From Terriglobia bacterium (GTDB lineage Bacteria > Acidobacteriota > Terriglobia > Versatilivoradales > Versatilivoraceae): a DNA stretch of 64,000 bases. Position numbers and translations under genes: made by a program. Location of the stretch: NCBI GenBank assembly GCA_951813285.1, contig OX638355.1:1922653-1986652 (forward strand), given 5' to 3'. Under the pieces are notes generated by a model. It made no database searches. It worked only from the letters and a program-made list of their open reading frames with translations, and was not told where the DNA came from. Below are positions 45,007-53,137 of this stretch, one piece after another. The first letter of the stretch is position 1; the number at the start of each line of letters is the position of its first letter.

Positions 45007-45460
45007 ACGGTCATCGAGTGAGCCCGTTTCTTGCTCCGATTCATCCCCGCGTTTGGGGGGAACACGACCGTGATCGGTATTCCTGAATGGCTGAAGTCGG
45101 ACCATCCCTGGGAGGTGATCGAGGCGGCCTTGGCGCAGCATGAGGACCTCTTTTTCGTCCTCGCTCATGTCTCCGACCGTCCAGGCTTGGAGCCTCCGGC
45201 CGGCGCGGTCCAGGAGCTGCTGCTCCCAGGCGACCGCAACCACCTCGACACGCCGGCCGGACCTGTGGAGCTTGTCCCAAAGGTTCCGGTGGGCAGCCCC
45301 GCAGTAATCAAGCTCGCTTCGGGTTCCCAGGTCGAATTAGACAAAGATCACCCGGTCCGGCTCGACAGCCACCGGCATCTTGATGTGGAAATAGCGAATG
45401 CGTTCGGGAATGAGAGCTACTTTGAACCAAGCTTTGGCGAACAGGTCAGCCGAGTATCAT
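44990..45460 (-). pseudogene. YFHIK-family ORF, copy 2, with internal stop and foreign insert
   Basis: Minus-strand reading gives ERIRYFHIKMPVAVEPDRVIF, a stop (TAA) after VIFV, then DLGTRSELDYCGAAHRNLWD, VEVVAVAWEQQLLDRAGRRL and QAWT. These align well with the ORF at 26766-27212. A segment at about 45096-45144 is instead an inverted piece of integrase (plus strand SDHPWEVIEAAL), so the C-terminal half has been replaced. The frame resumes with EQETGSLDDRGMIDDFRL at the R4 boundary. Confidence 0.65.
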
Positions 45461-45651
45461 TCCTGAGTCCGGGGCCGTCGAGCAGATCCTGACTCGGCCA
45501 TGCAATGCCCATAGCTACGGTCGCGCCAGCGGTTCAGTCCCAGCTATTTTCGGTCGCCGGCAGGAAGGGGCACGATCCTGTTAGCCTCAAGCTCGTCGCC
45601 CGTGCTGTTGACCAATAAGTGCGTTTACTTTTTGGAAGTGGAAACTACTGT
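45461..45651. other. Spacer, nothing recognised
   Basis: Short region between the YFHIK remnant and a convergent nuclease-like gene. I see no gene, hairpin of note or repeat. Confidence 0.4.
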
Positions 45652-46251
45652 TCAATAAACGCTGTAGAGACACACTTCCATAAGCCACGGGTCTTCACCA
45701 TTGAGGACGAGCGGTTTGGACGGCTGCAACCTGACACAAATACCGCGATTTTGCTTCTTGACATCCGATTCCAGTTGGGCAAGCCATTTTTGAAAGAAGC
45801 CGGAATAGAATATCTCCTTGGGCGCATGCAGGATCAGGAGGACGAAGTGTTTCAGGTTGGATTCCCTTGCCGCTTTCTTGCCCGTCGCCCGCCTATGCTG
45901 CCTTTTAAAATCTTCTAGAATTTTCTTGTAATCTTTTGAGGGGAAGTTCTCTACGATCTCATAGGGTCCCTTCAATTCCACGGCGGCGTGACTGCGAATC
46001 AACAGGTCGAGGTAGGTAACTTTGTCAGCGTCAGTTTCCACCTGCTTAGCTTCTACCTGAATCTCCAATTCAGGAAACCGGTCAGAGAGTTCCCTGACTA
46101 GAGGAAAACGAATCCAATCCTCGTTGGGGTACCCCCGGACAGTCCAAGGCCAAAGCGGTTCCCCAAGTCTCTCCGAACGTGGTCTGAGTCGACGTTCCTC
46201 GGATTTTAACGCGTGCGTGGACACTGCCAATAAAGTCTTGGTGACCTCCAT
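45652..46251 (-). CDS. Hypothetical protein, possible PD-(D/E)XK-like nuclease fold
   Basis: A 199-residue cytosolic protein with lower GC than its neighbours. The segment VTYLDLLIRSHAAVELKGP (about 80-98) has the D...ExK spacing of restriction-endonuclease-like folds: Asp in YLDLLI and the E-L-K in AVELKGP. The rest (KDYKKILEDFKRQHRRATGKK; HFVLLILHAPKEIFYSGFFQ) is helical or strand-like and unrecognised. Context is island cargo. The nuclease assignment is a motif-level guess; it could be an unrelated protein. Confidence 0.55.
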   Translation of the reverse strand: MEVTKTLLAVSTHALKSEERRLRPRSERLGEPLWPWTVRGYPNEDWIRFPLVRELSDRFPELEIQVEAKQVETDADKVTYLDLLIRSHAAVELKGPYEIVENFPSKDYKKILEDFKRQHRRATGKKAARESNLKHFVLLILHAPKEIFYSGFFQKWLAQLESDVKKQNRGICVRLQPSKPLVLNGEDPWLMEVCLYSVY

Positions 46252-46443
46252 CTTGTTCTCCCCTCAGTCCTCTCGCTTTGCCTGGTAGTCTAGACTTTGT
46301 CGCTTTCTGGCCTAGCAGATACCACGGTTCCGAGTATTACCTGGTTGACATATGTAGATCGAAAGTGGGCGGTTTAACTACCAGGATTGTGAGGAATCGA
46401 TACGCTCCCTGAGCTCGGTGGCGAGCTTCTGCGGCGCGGCCAC

Positions 46444-46740
46444 CTAGGTTCCAATAAAAGCCCACAACCACACCATGAAGACCAGGACCACAGCAACGAA
46501 AGCGAATATCAAGCACCCTCGGGATAGCGGTCTCTCGCCGGGCTTCTTCGCCCCGCAGTTCCAGCAGTGACGCGCAAACCCGAAAGCCTCTTTCCCGCAC
46601 TCGCGGCAGGGAATCATCCAGGCACCGTCTGGGTTCGGCCGCGGCCCGACTTTGCCGCAGTGCGGACAGACCAGGGCGTTTCCGGAGACACGTTTTCCGC
46701 ACGCCTTGCAGTGAACCATCCAGCCCGATTCAGAATCCAT
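46444..46740 (-). CDS. Double zinc-ribbon membrane protein
   Basis: A 98-residue protein with two zinc-ribbon units, CKACGKRVSGNALVCPHCG (residues about 11-29) and CRECGKEAFGFARHCWNCG (about 46-64). These are followed by a short linker and one C-terminal membrane span (FAFVAVVLVFMVWLWAFIG). All eight cysteines are present. Such zinc-ribbon plus transmembrane proteins are common and uncharacterised; a role as membrane-bound sensor or scaffold is only speculation. Confidence 0.75.
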   Translation of the reverse strand: MDSESGWMVHCKACGKRVSGNALVCPHCGKVGPRPNPDGAWMIPCRECGKEAFGFARHCWNCGAKKPGERPLSRGCLIFAFVAVVLVFMVWLWAFIGT

Positions 46741-46996
46741 ACTCTGCTCCTTGCTTATGCGGGCTCCCCTTGATTCCTACAGCAACCCGGGGCTCCTGTG
46801 GGGTTGGTGTGCGGGGTAAGGTTAATCGAAAACGGCGGGCGGTTCCAGGGGCTGGCGGCGTGCTGCTCTCCGGTGGCTGACGGGGCTAGCAGGATCTCGG
46901 CGGGGTTACCGTTCCAATCGAACGTTCTGGCGGCCTCGTTGCCGTCACAGGGAGATCCTCCAATCGGAGCCGGAAACGGCGGCCTCGGCCGACGCA
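46741..46996. other. Spacer, nothing recognised
   Basis: A weak plus-strand frame (46798-47052) has no protein-like composition and runs into an R-element copy. No gene is called. Confidence 0.4.
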
Positions 46997-47230
46997 GGAA
47001 TGATCAACGATTTCCGTCTCCGGGGGTCAAGCGGGGGGTCAAGAAAAGGTGAAGATTGAACGTCATTTTCAATATTCACCCAATCTGTTCATCGAATCAG
47101 CTGGAGATCTTTCTCTCAGAGGGTGCCTTTCCTCTGCTGTGGTTCAGGCTATACTGGGAAACCCGCATGGGAAGCGGGGTTGTCCCCGCGTCCTCAACAA
47201 CAAGGGCAGTGTCAATGGGCATTGAAAATG
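46997..47230 (+). repeat. R element, degenerate copy R9
   Basis: Starts with the GGAATGATCAACGATTTCCG hairpin and GGGGGTCAAG. It keeps the TTCTCTCAGAGGG box (about 47110), CTGTGGTTCAGGCT and the GGAAACCCGCATGGGAAGCGGG hairpin (about 47158-47178). Array 1 contains CATTTTCAAT at 47064-47073, and sequence farther downstream contains CATTGAAAATG at 47220-47230, the reverse complement. The copy therefore again has one motif in two places. The GGGAGCGACC arms are lost. Confidence 0.6.
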
Positions 47231-47439
47231 GCAAGGTTTTGGGCACCGAAAGTGGCAGGGTCCGAGCGCTGCCCCGCGGGGAGCGGAGCGACCGAAGTGG
47301 GGCAGCGGGAAGGCTGTCGAGTCGGATAAGAAGCCAACAGCGAAGAACAGCGGACCACAAACGGCCCTCAGGCCGAGAGGGGCAAGGCGGGAGGATGGCT
47401 GGGAGGAGACGGCAGAGGATACTGAAACGGAGGAGCACG

Positions 47440-47907
47440 ATGGACACAATTGATAGTTTGCTAAAGCAAGCAGCACAACATTTTACGCTTAAAACCGGGG
47501 AAGAGTTCATCGCTACTGTAATGGGTGCTACGGATTCACTCGGAGTCGCTGTCCTGATCGCAACCAACAAGCGGTTGGTGTACTTCTCCAGGAAGATAGC
47601 AGGTTTCGAATTTGAGATAATGCCTTATTCGAACGTCAGTTCCATTGAGTTGAGTAAAGGCATTAGGGGGCACAGTATTCAAGTCATTGCGTCTGGCAAC
47701 ACCTTCTCGATGAAGTGGATAAAATTCGGCCAAGTCTCTGATTTGGTGAAACATGTAAAAGCAATGATCGGCAAAAATGAGGAATTACTTTTGCCCTCAA
47801 GTGACGTACCGGATCAGATCAAGAAGCTTGCCGAACTCAAAGAGCAAGGCATTCTCACGGAGGATGAGTTTCAGACCAAGAAGCAGCAATTACTCTCGAA
47901 GATGTAA
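47440..47907 (+). CDS. bPH-domain protein with C-terminal SHOCT motif
   Basis: A 155-residue protein starting at MDTIDSLLKQAAQHFTLKTG (ATG 47440) after a good ribosome site (ACGGAGGAG). Residues about 18-105 look like a bacterial pleckstrin-homology-like domain (GEEFIATVMGA; VLIATNKRLVYFSRK; MPYSNVSSIELSKG). Residues about 128-152 are a SHOCT motif (IKKLAELKEQGILTEDEFQT). Such proteins are small cytosolic oligomerising adaptors of unclear function. An upstream in-frame extension to 47056 consists of repeat sequence and is not used. Confidence 0.82.
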   Translation: MDTIDSLLKQAAQHFTLKTGEEFIATVMGATDSLGVAVLIATNKRLVYFSRKIAGFEFEIMPYSNVSSIELSKGIRGHSIQVIASGNTFSMKWIKFGQVSDLVKHVKAMIGKNEELLLPSSDVPDQIKKLAELKEQGILTEDEFQTKKQQLLSKM

Positions 47908-48082
47908 GAACCGCCATAAATGGGACTGAGATAGGACATCACTCAGTTGGACTTGGTTTTCTTAGGGACCACAGACGCGCCGTCTGTGGGAAGACTTTCA
48001 GCATGGACAGGCACCTTGTGGTTCCTTGTGGTCATGGTTTCCGGGATCATTAAGGGGCGTACACTTAAGGAGGCGTCATGAG
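47908..48082. other. Spacer, nothing recognised
   Basis: Contains a possible hairpin CAGACGCGCCGTCTG at about 47970-47984, which may act as a terminator for the SHOCT-domain gene, though no T-run follows. Confidence 0.35.
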
Positions 48083-48223
48083 ATGGCGGATCAGATTAGG
48101 AAGCATGGCAATGATGTGTTGCACCGAGGGCATGTCCGAGGCGAGCGTTCTTGGGATATCTTGCCGAACACTAGGGCGGTTGTGTCGTACCTTTTCCGGG
48201 ACGCAGATGAGGCAATTCCTTAG
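48083..48223 (+). pseudogene. Small fragment resembling the end of a DUF4145-type protein
   Basis: Reads MADQIRKHGNDVLHRGHVRG ... SWDILPNTRAVVSYLFRD then stop, 46 residues. The IRKHGNDVLH segment resembles the conserved C-terminal helix (RxxGNxxxH) of DUF4145 proteins, which are frequent in restriction and defence loci. No N-terminal part is visible upstream, so this is a remnant or an unrelated short peptide. Confidence 0.35.
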
Positions 48224-48443
48224 CACTCAGGGGGTCTTCAGCGTCGGAAGCTGCGGCATCGCTTTTAGAGGTGTCGAGGTGTTCTGAATTGCTAGGCCTG
48301 GAGATATTGCAGCACAGGCGATTTTCGGAACTGTTCTTCCCGCGGATCGAATTCAAAATTTCAGTTCCCCTGCACGCGGCAAGACCAACCACCTGTGAGA
48401 CGAAAATGGAGGCGGTCGCGGCTACAGGGAAAGGGGACAGATT

Positions 48444-49550
48444 ATGAGAAACAAGCTTCATGCCATAACCCTTAAGGGATTCAAGACCATTCAAGAACTA
48501 AATGGCTTCGAGCCTGGTCTCCTGACGGTACTCATTGGACCCAATGGCGCGGGCAAGTCCAACTTCATCTCTTTCTTTCGTATGATGAGTTGGATGCTGG
48601 CGGACCCTGACAATCTTCAATTTCACGTGGCGCAACATGGTGGAGCCAGCAAACTTTTGCACGACGGCTCGGACAGGACCCATGAGATTGAAGCCGAGTT
48701 AACGATTAAGACCGATGCAGGCGAGAACCAATATGCCTTCCGGTTGGTATTTGCGGCTGGCGATACGTTTATTTTTGCTGATGAGCGTTACCGCTTCTCT
48801 CGCAATGATTACGGCGGTATTGCACCTTGGCGAGAAACGGGGGCCGGTCACCGCGCTCCGCAACTCCTGGACAGGGCCGCCGAGGACGATACCGCCCGCT
48901 TCATTCGAAACGTTCTAAGGAAGATAGTCTTATACCAATTTCACAACACGTCGGCCACAGCCCGCGTCCGGAGCAAGTGGAGCGTGAACGACAACCGTTA
49001 CCTAAAGGAAGATGCGGCCAATATCGCGCCGGTCCTGCTTCGCCTGAGGGAGGAAGACGGCAGGTGTTACCAGCGGATTGTAGATACCGTCCGCCTGATC
49101 CTACCCTTCTTTTCGGATTTTGAACTGGAACCTGAGAACGGTCATCTGCTGCTTGCCTGGCGTGAACGAGATAGTGACCAGGTGTTCGATGTTTCGCAGG
49201 CTTCGGACGGCATGTTGCGGGTCATAGCGCTCGTCATGCTTCTCCTTCAACCGGAAGAGAACTTGCCGGACGTTTTGATTCTGGACGAACCGGAGCTTGG
49301 ACTCCACCCCTACGCCGTTACTGTGGTCGGTGGCCTGATACGGGCCGTGTCCACGAGGGTCCAAGTCATTGTCGCCACTCAGTCTACGGCGTTCGTCGAC
49401 TGCTTCGAGCCGGAGGACATCGTCGTGGTCAAGCGTGAGGGCCGAAAATCCATATTCCGACGGCTGGGTACCGAGGCTCTGAGAGAGTGGCTCAACGACT
49501 ATACACTTTCCGAGTTGTGGGAAAAGAACGTACTCGGGGGGCGACCGTAA
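48444..49550 (+). CDS. AAA family ATPase (OLD/RecF-like, AAA_21 type) of a two-gene system
   Basis: A 368-residue SMC/OLD-like ATPase. After the opening strand (LHAITLKGFKTIQEL), the P-loop is LIGPNGAGKSNF (about 32-43). An ABC-like signature lies in VSQASDGMLR (about 247-256), Walker B is VLILDEPELGLHP (about 272-284), and the switch region VIVATQSTAFVD (about 301-312) follows. Its TAA overlaps the ATG of the DUF4276 gene (TAATG), so the two proteins are translationally coupled and probably form a complex. Such ATPase plus TOPRIM-like pairs are typical of anti-phage systems (established for several families). A defence role here is inference. Confidence 0.85.
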   Translation: MRNKLHAITLKGFKTIQELNGFEPGLLTVLIGPNGAGKSNFISFFRMMSWMLADPDNLQFHVAQHGGASKLLHDGSDRTHEIEAELTIKTDAGENQYAFRLVFAAGDTFIFADERYRFSRNDYGGIAPWRETGAGHRAPQLLDRAAEDDTARFIRNVLRKIVLYQFHNTSATARVRSKWSVNDNRYLKEDAANIAPVLLRLREEDGRCYQRIVDTVRLILPFFSDFELEPENGHLLLAWRERDSDQVFDVSQASDGMLRVIALVMLLLQPEENLPDVLILDEPELGLHPYAVTVVGGLIRAVSTRVQVIVATQSTAFVDCFEPEDIVVVKREGRKSIFRRLGTEALREWLNDYTLSELWEKNVLGGRP

Positions 49551-50227
49551 TGGCCGTAAGGTTACATTTCATCGTTGAAGGACAAACCGAAGAGACTTTC
49601 GTAAATCGGACCTTGTGCCCCCACTTGGCGAATCTGTCCATCTGGGTGAAAGCCCGGTGTGTGATGACGAGTCGTAGGCGCGGCGTCAGGCATCGCGGGG
49701 GTATCGGGAACTATGCACAAGCGAAGAGAGACATCAATGCTTGGATGATGGAGGACCAGCACCCAGACGTACGCTTCACAACCATGTTTGATTTGTATGG
49801 GTTACCGAGAGACTTTCCCGGTTTCCAGGACGCTGCACGAAGGCCAGACCCCTATGAGCGCGTCGGTATTTTGGAGGACGCTCTGAGCGAATGTATCTCT
49901 GATTCGCGATTCATTCCCTATCTACAACTTCACGAATTCGAGACGCTATTGTTGTCAGATCCGCAGAAGTTCCACTCCCAGTTTTACGATCGCAGTGTCG
50001 GGATACGGAGACTTGTGGAGGTGGCTTCTGGCTTTGAGTCTCCGGAGCGCATCAATGACGGAATCAGTACCGCCCCGTCGAAGCGAATTACTGATGAAAT
50101 ACCAGAATATGGAAGAATGAAGGCGTCCGCGGGTCCCATTGTGGCTGAGAAGATCGGATTGCCTACTCTGCGAATGAAATGTGAGCATTTCGGGGAATGG
50201 CTTGGTAAATTGGAACGTCTCGCGTAG
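49550..50227 (+). CDS. DUF4276 (TOPRIM-like) partner of the AAA ATPase
   Basis: A 225-residue protein from MAVRLHFIVEGQTEETFVN (ATG 49550). The VEGQTEE motif (residues 9-15) matches the glutamate motif of DUF4276/TOPRIM-like proteins, FTTMFDLYGLP (about 80-90) supplies the acidic cluster, and LQLHEFETLLLSD (about 125-137) is the family's conserved third segment. The partner ATPase ends one base into its start codon. The likely role is nuclease or effector controlled by the ATPase, by analogy with OLD- and PARIS-like systems. Acidic residues appear intact. Confidence 0.82.
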   Translation: MAVRLHFIVEGQTEETFVNRTLCPHLANLSIWVKARCVMTSRRRGVRHRGGIGNYAQAKRDINAWMMEDQHPDVRFTTMFDLYGLPRDFPGFQDAARRPDPYERVGILEDALSECISDSRFIPYLQLHEFETLLLSDPQKFHSQFYDRSVGIRRLVEVASGFESPERINDGISTAPSKRITDEIPEYGRMKASAGPIVAEKIGLPTLRMKCEHFGEWLGKLERLA

Positions 50228-50351
50228 GAATCGTAGGCTCGCGAAAAATAGACTGACGTGACCTCCGACACCACCGAACACGACCTGAAACGGCTGGCCT
50301 GCGCAACCCCGCCCGGCGTGGCATGCGATCGGGAGAACTTGACGACTGACC

Positions 50352-50501
50352 ATGCCGGTGCCTGACGAGCCGAAGATTTACCACATCGTTCATGCGGACC
50401 GTCTGCCTACTATTGTTGCGGACAACGGACTCTTGTGCGACGCGGAGATTGCTCGGCGCTCAACATCCCCCGCCCCACGATTTCTTTGGACAGTGATTTG
50501 A
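50352..50501 (+). pseudogene. darT: Truncated darT (DUF4433) ADP-ribosyltransferase toxin, N-terminal 37 residues
   Basis: The frame reads MPVPDEPKIYHIVHADRLPT, then IVADNGLLCDAEIARRS, the characteristic start of DarT/DUF4433 toxins, which ADP-ribosylate thymidine in DNA. After about residue 37 the match ends and 12 unrelated residues lead to a stop at 50499-50501. No darG-like macrodomain antitoxin is found nearby. The break lies near the left end of repeat-derived sequence (about 50460), so a rearrangement removed about 170 residues of toxin and the antitoxin. Non-functional. Confidence 0.72.
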
Positions 50502-50589
50502 GCAACTCTGTGAGAAGCTACAGGGAAGGAGGATCACGAAGACTCTGAACCGCTGTCCAGGCCAGGGACCGTGGAATTGCATTTCCCCC

Positions 50590-50651
50590 GCACACCGCTT
50601 TATGACCGGCTGCGCGCCCTCACTGATGAGGCACTCGAAGAACAGTAGACC
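50590..50651 (+). pseudogene. 3' end of a ribbon-helix-helix-like gene (copy 3)
   Basis: In frame the sequence reads LYDRLRALTDEALEEQ then TAG. The final LRAL-DEALEEQ aligns with helix B of the small ribbon-helix-helix-like ORFs at 25918 and 44157. It shows the probable original C-terminus that copy 1 has lost by a one-base deletion. The N-terminal strand and helix A are not recognisable. Confidence 0.45.
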
Positions 50652-50799
50652 ACAGATGGCCAGAGGCCGAGAAGGGCAAGGCTGGAGGATGCTCACAACC
50701 CGATATCTCCGATCCGAACCCAGGGGCAGCCTACCACCCCGCTCGACGGTCTCGGACGCAGAGTCTCGGGGGTTGCAACATCGTAAGACCTGTCCACCA
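50610..50799 (+). repeat. Dispersed repeat S2, copy b
   Basis: About 185 bp almost identical to the minus strand of 25905-26095, including CAACCCGATATCTCCGATCC and GGTTGCAACATCGTAAGACC. It ends exactly where the MITE-like element begins (50801). Confidence 0.8.
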
Positions 50800-50800
50800 G

Positions 50801-50936
50801 TAACTGTTCGCCCAAGCCGTGGAGTCCATCCGCTGTCCGGGGGAGGCGTAGCGAGCTGAACCGACGGATCGCCTGTGATTTCAGGCACCTCCAACCTTGT
50901 CCGGGTCCAAGCCATCACGGCCTGACCGAACAGTTG
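50801..50936 (+). mobile_element. MITE-like 136-bp element, copy b
   Basis: Second copy of the element at 44043-44178, about 90 percent alike by eye. Left end TAACTGTTCGCCCAAGCCGTG, right end (inward) CAACTGTTCGGTCAGGCCGTG. Interior blocks GGGGGAGGCGTAGCGAGC and GACGGATCGCCTGTGATT are conserved. It is inserted between S2 and S3 repeats. Confidence 0.75.
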
Positions 50937-50997
50937 CATCGGGACAGTTGGCCCGGACCGCGTTGCGACCACGCCCAGAGCCCCACGGTCGAGCGGT

Positions 50998-51245
50998 TCC
51001 CTGTCGGGGCCGGCCATTCCGGTTTCCCCACAGGCGGCGGGACCTGCGGTCCCTGAGACGGAAATCGGTCCAGGAGGCGTCCCGGGGTGTTCTGCTATGC
51101 CAGGGAGTGAGAAAGTCCAGCCTGCCCCCGGCAAAGCTCGCGGATTCCGGGTGCAGGACACGGTCTAAGGCCACGGCGGCCTCGATGTCGTCATGGAAAA
51201 GATCGTCCAACGGGAGCAGGAAAGCCCGGCCTCCAACGGCCGCGA
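50998..51245 (+). repeat. Dispersed repeat S3, copy b (with YFHIK-family C-terminal remnant)
   Basis: Plus-strand copy of the block at 41208-41450: GGCCATTCCGGTTTCCCC, CGGTCCCTGAGACGGAAATC, GGCAAAGCTCGCGGATTC. It ends in a coding remnant reading VVMEKIVQREQESPASNGRD that joins R5. Confidence 0.8.
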
Positions 51246-51682
51246 CATGATCGACGATTTCCGCCTCCGGGGGTCAAGGACATGGCGTCGTATGGGTGGC
51301 CACCTTACAAAGGGGGGGTGGCTCACCGAGGTGGCTCACCAGGTGGCTCACGCTTTGGACCGCCCCAACGCTCCACTCTCAGAGGGCGAAGCCCTCGCCG
51401 CCGTGGTCCAGGCTGTTCCCGGAAACCCGCATTGGACGCGGGTTGGCACGGATTTCCCAAATCCTATGGGGTAAAGCCCCGTGGGGCGTCGGCATCGCGT
51501 GTCCACCCCCTCGCCCGGCGCGTCGTGGCGCCGCACAGGAGGGGGAGGAAGTGGAGGGAGCGACCCCCTCATTTTTGCCGCTGGTGCGGCACCGGGGAGG
51601 GGGAGGTGGTGCACGCCAAAATTCACCACCTCCCCGCCCCGGCGGGGGTCGCTCCCTCCACAGTGATCCCTGGCGGGAAGGC
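51246..51682 (+). repeat. R element, copy R5
   Basis: Complete plus-strand copy: ATGATCGACGATTTCCGCC, GGGGGTCAAGG, array 1 with three GGTGGCTCAC units (51324-51360), CTCTCAGAGGGCGAAG, CGTGGTCCAGGCTG and the CCGCATTGGACGCGG hairpin. Then GGATTTCCCAAATCC, GGCGCGTCGTGGCGCC, arm GGAGGGAGCGACCCC, array 2 with GGTGGTGCACGCCAAAATTC, arm GGTCGCTCCCTCCACAG, and GATCCCTGGCGGGAAGGCC. It directly precedes the C-terminal end of the complete integrase gene. Confidence 0.88.
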
Positions 51683-51750
51683 CGTCATAGAGGCGGCGAA
51701 GCCCGGGTCGGAACACTGACTACAGGGGGGGACGAACGAGAGGGGGCAAC

Positions 51751-52920
51751 TCATGCAGCGGCCGGTTTCCGGACCGCGCCCAAGTACACCGCCCACTGCT
51801 CCATCAGGACACGCCGGCGCTCGAACAGGTCCGAGCGGGCATAGGCCGCTTCCACCTGGTTGCGGACCACGTGCGACAACGCCGCCTCCATCACCGCATG
51901 GGGCGCATCGGTCCGCTCCCCCGCCCAGTCCCGGAACGAGGAGCGGAACCCATGCGGCACGGCACCGATGCCCAGTTCCCGCAGCAGGGTGCTGAGGTCG
52001 CGGTCCGGCAGTGGGCCACCGGCCGGAGTCGGAAAGACCAGATCCGACGATCTGTCAATCCGCCTCGCTTCAGCCAGAATCCTCCGCGCTCCCGCGGACA
52101 ACGGGACCCGGTGCTCTCTCTGGTGCTTCATCCGTTCCGGGGGAACCGTCCACACTCCCGCCTCCAAGTCGATCTCCGCCCAGCGCGCCCCGCGCATCTC
52201 CCCCGACCGGCAGGCAGTCAGGACCAGAAACTCGAAGCCGAGCTTGACCGTCACGGCTGCCCCGGATTGCCGCACCGTCTGGATCGCCCCGGCCACCTCC
52301 CCGTAGGGCAGCGCCTTGAAGTGGCGTTGGATGCCGCCCTGTTTCGGCAGCGCGGCCCCGAGCGACTCCCCGGCCGGATTGTCCATCCGGTAGCCCTGGG
52401 CAATGGCCCACTTCATCACCGTGCCGATCCGTTGCCGCACCCGCCGGGCCGTTGCCTGCCTGGTGTTCCAGATCGGCGACAGGACGGCCATGACATCGGC
52501 CGTCCTGATCCCGTCCACCCGCATCCGGCCCAGCTTGGGGTAGACGTAGCTGCGCAGGCTGCCTTTCCACTGAGCGGCATGATGGTCGCTTCTCCAGTTG
52601 GGCCGGTACATGGCGTAGACCTTGGCGGCGGCCTGCTGAAAGGTCGGGACGGAGTGGCGCCGGGAGGCCAGGGGATTGCCGCCCGAGCGAGCCAGCCTGC
52701 GGTTGGCGATGGCCCTCTCCCGGGCCTGGGCCAGCGTCACGAGCCGAAGAGAGCCGAGACCCAGCTCGCGGCGCTTGCCGTGGATGAAGAGCCGTTGGAT
52801 CCATTGCTTGTATCCGGCGGGCTTGACCCTTAGGATCAACCCATGCTCGTCCCAGTAGAGTCCGGGCTGCTCGACAGTGCGGACGAAGGCGGCGGAGAGT
52901 TTCTTGCGGTAACGAGTCAC
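51751..52920 (-). CDS. int: Tyrosine-type site-specific integrase (DUF4102/P4-like)
   Basis: Full-length 389-residue integrase of genomic islands and prophages. The N-terminal arm-binding DUF4102-like domain (1-90; LYWDEHGLILRVKPAGYKQW, RRELGLGSLRLVTLAQARE) is followed by a core-binding domain (95-190) and a catalytic domain. Catalytic residues are visible: Arg in TACRSGEMRGARW (about 240), His-x-x-Arg in VPHGFRSSFRDWA (about 330), His in LSHVVRNQVE and the nucleophilic Tyr in AAYARSDLFER (about 366). It is the only intact copy; fragments lie at 43757, 45096, 60137 and 60911. No tRNA gene is adjacent, so the attachment site is not identified. Confidence 0.93.
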   Translation of the reverse strand: MTRYRKKLSAAFVRTVEQPGLYWDEHGLILRVKPAGYKQWIQRLFIHGKRRELGLGSLRLVTLAQARERAIANRRLARSGGNPLASRRHSVPTFQQAAAKVYAMYRPNWRSDHHAAQWKGSLRSYVYPKLGRMRVDGIRTADVMAVLSPIWNTRQATARRVRQRIGTVMKWAIAQGYRMDNPAGESLGAALPKQGGIQRHFKALPYGEVAGAIQTVRQSGAAVTVKLGFEFLVLTACRSGEMRGARWAEIDLEAGVWTVPPERMKHQREHRVPLSAGARRILAEARRIDRSSDLVFPTPAGGPLPDRDLSTLLRELGIGAVPHGFRSSFRDWAGERTDAPHAVMEAALSHVVRNQVEAAYARSDLFERRRVLMEQWAVYLGAVRKPAAA

Positions 52921-53137
52921 CGGATCACCCCCTGTGAGATCACCCCTGAGATCACCCTTTCAGTCCAGGAACACCCTGGACATCAATAGACGCCAATATA
53001 CCATAAGTGACTCATAACGGTCTACTTACAATACTTTAGTAGATGTCTCTGGAACTTTCTGGACTCTGTACCGGGGGATGATCCGTCCCAACCTGACCAG
53101 TTCCGGAAGGTCGAGCAGAGCCCATGCGGCACGGCAG
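52921..53137. other. Spacer upstream of the integrase
   Basis: Contains a short tandem duplication (GGATCACCCC / GATCACCCTG / GATCACCCTT at 52922-52962) and an AT-rich stretch at 53000-53040. An integrase promoter or attachment core could be here, but no conclusive direct repeat was seen. Confidence 0.4.

Noticed and set aside
51282-51844. Frames of 145-180 codons within R5
   Set aside because: The same frame is not kept in other R copies, so these are not proteins.
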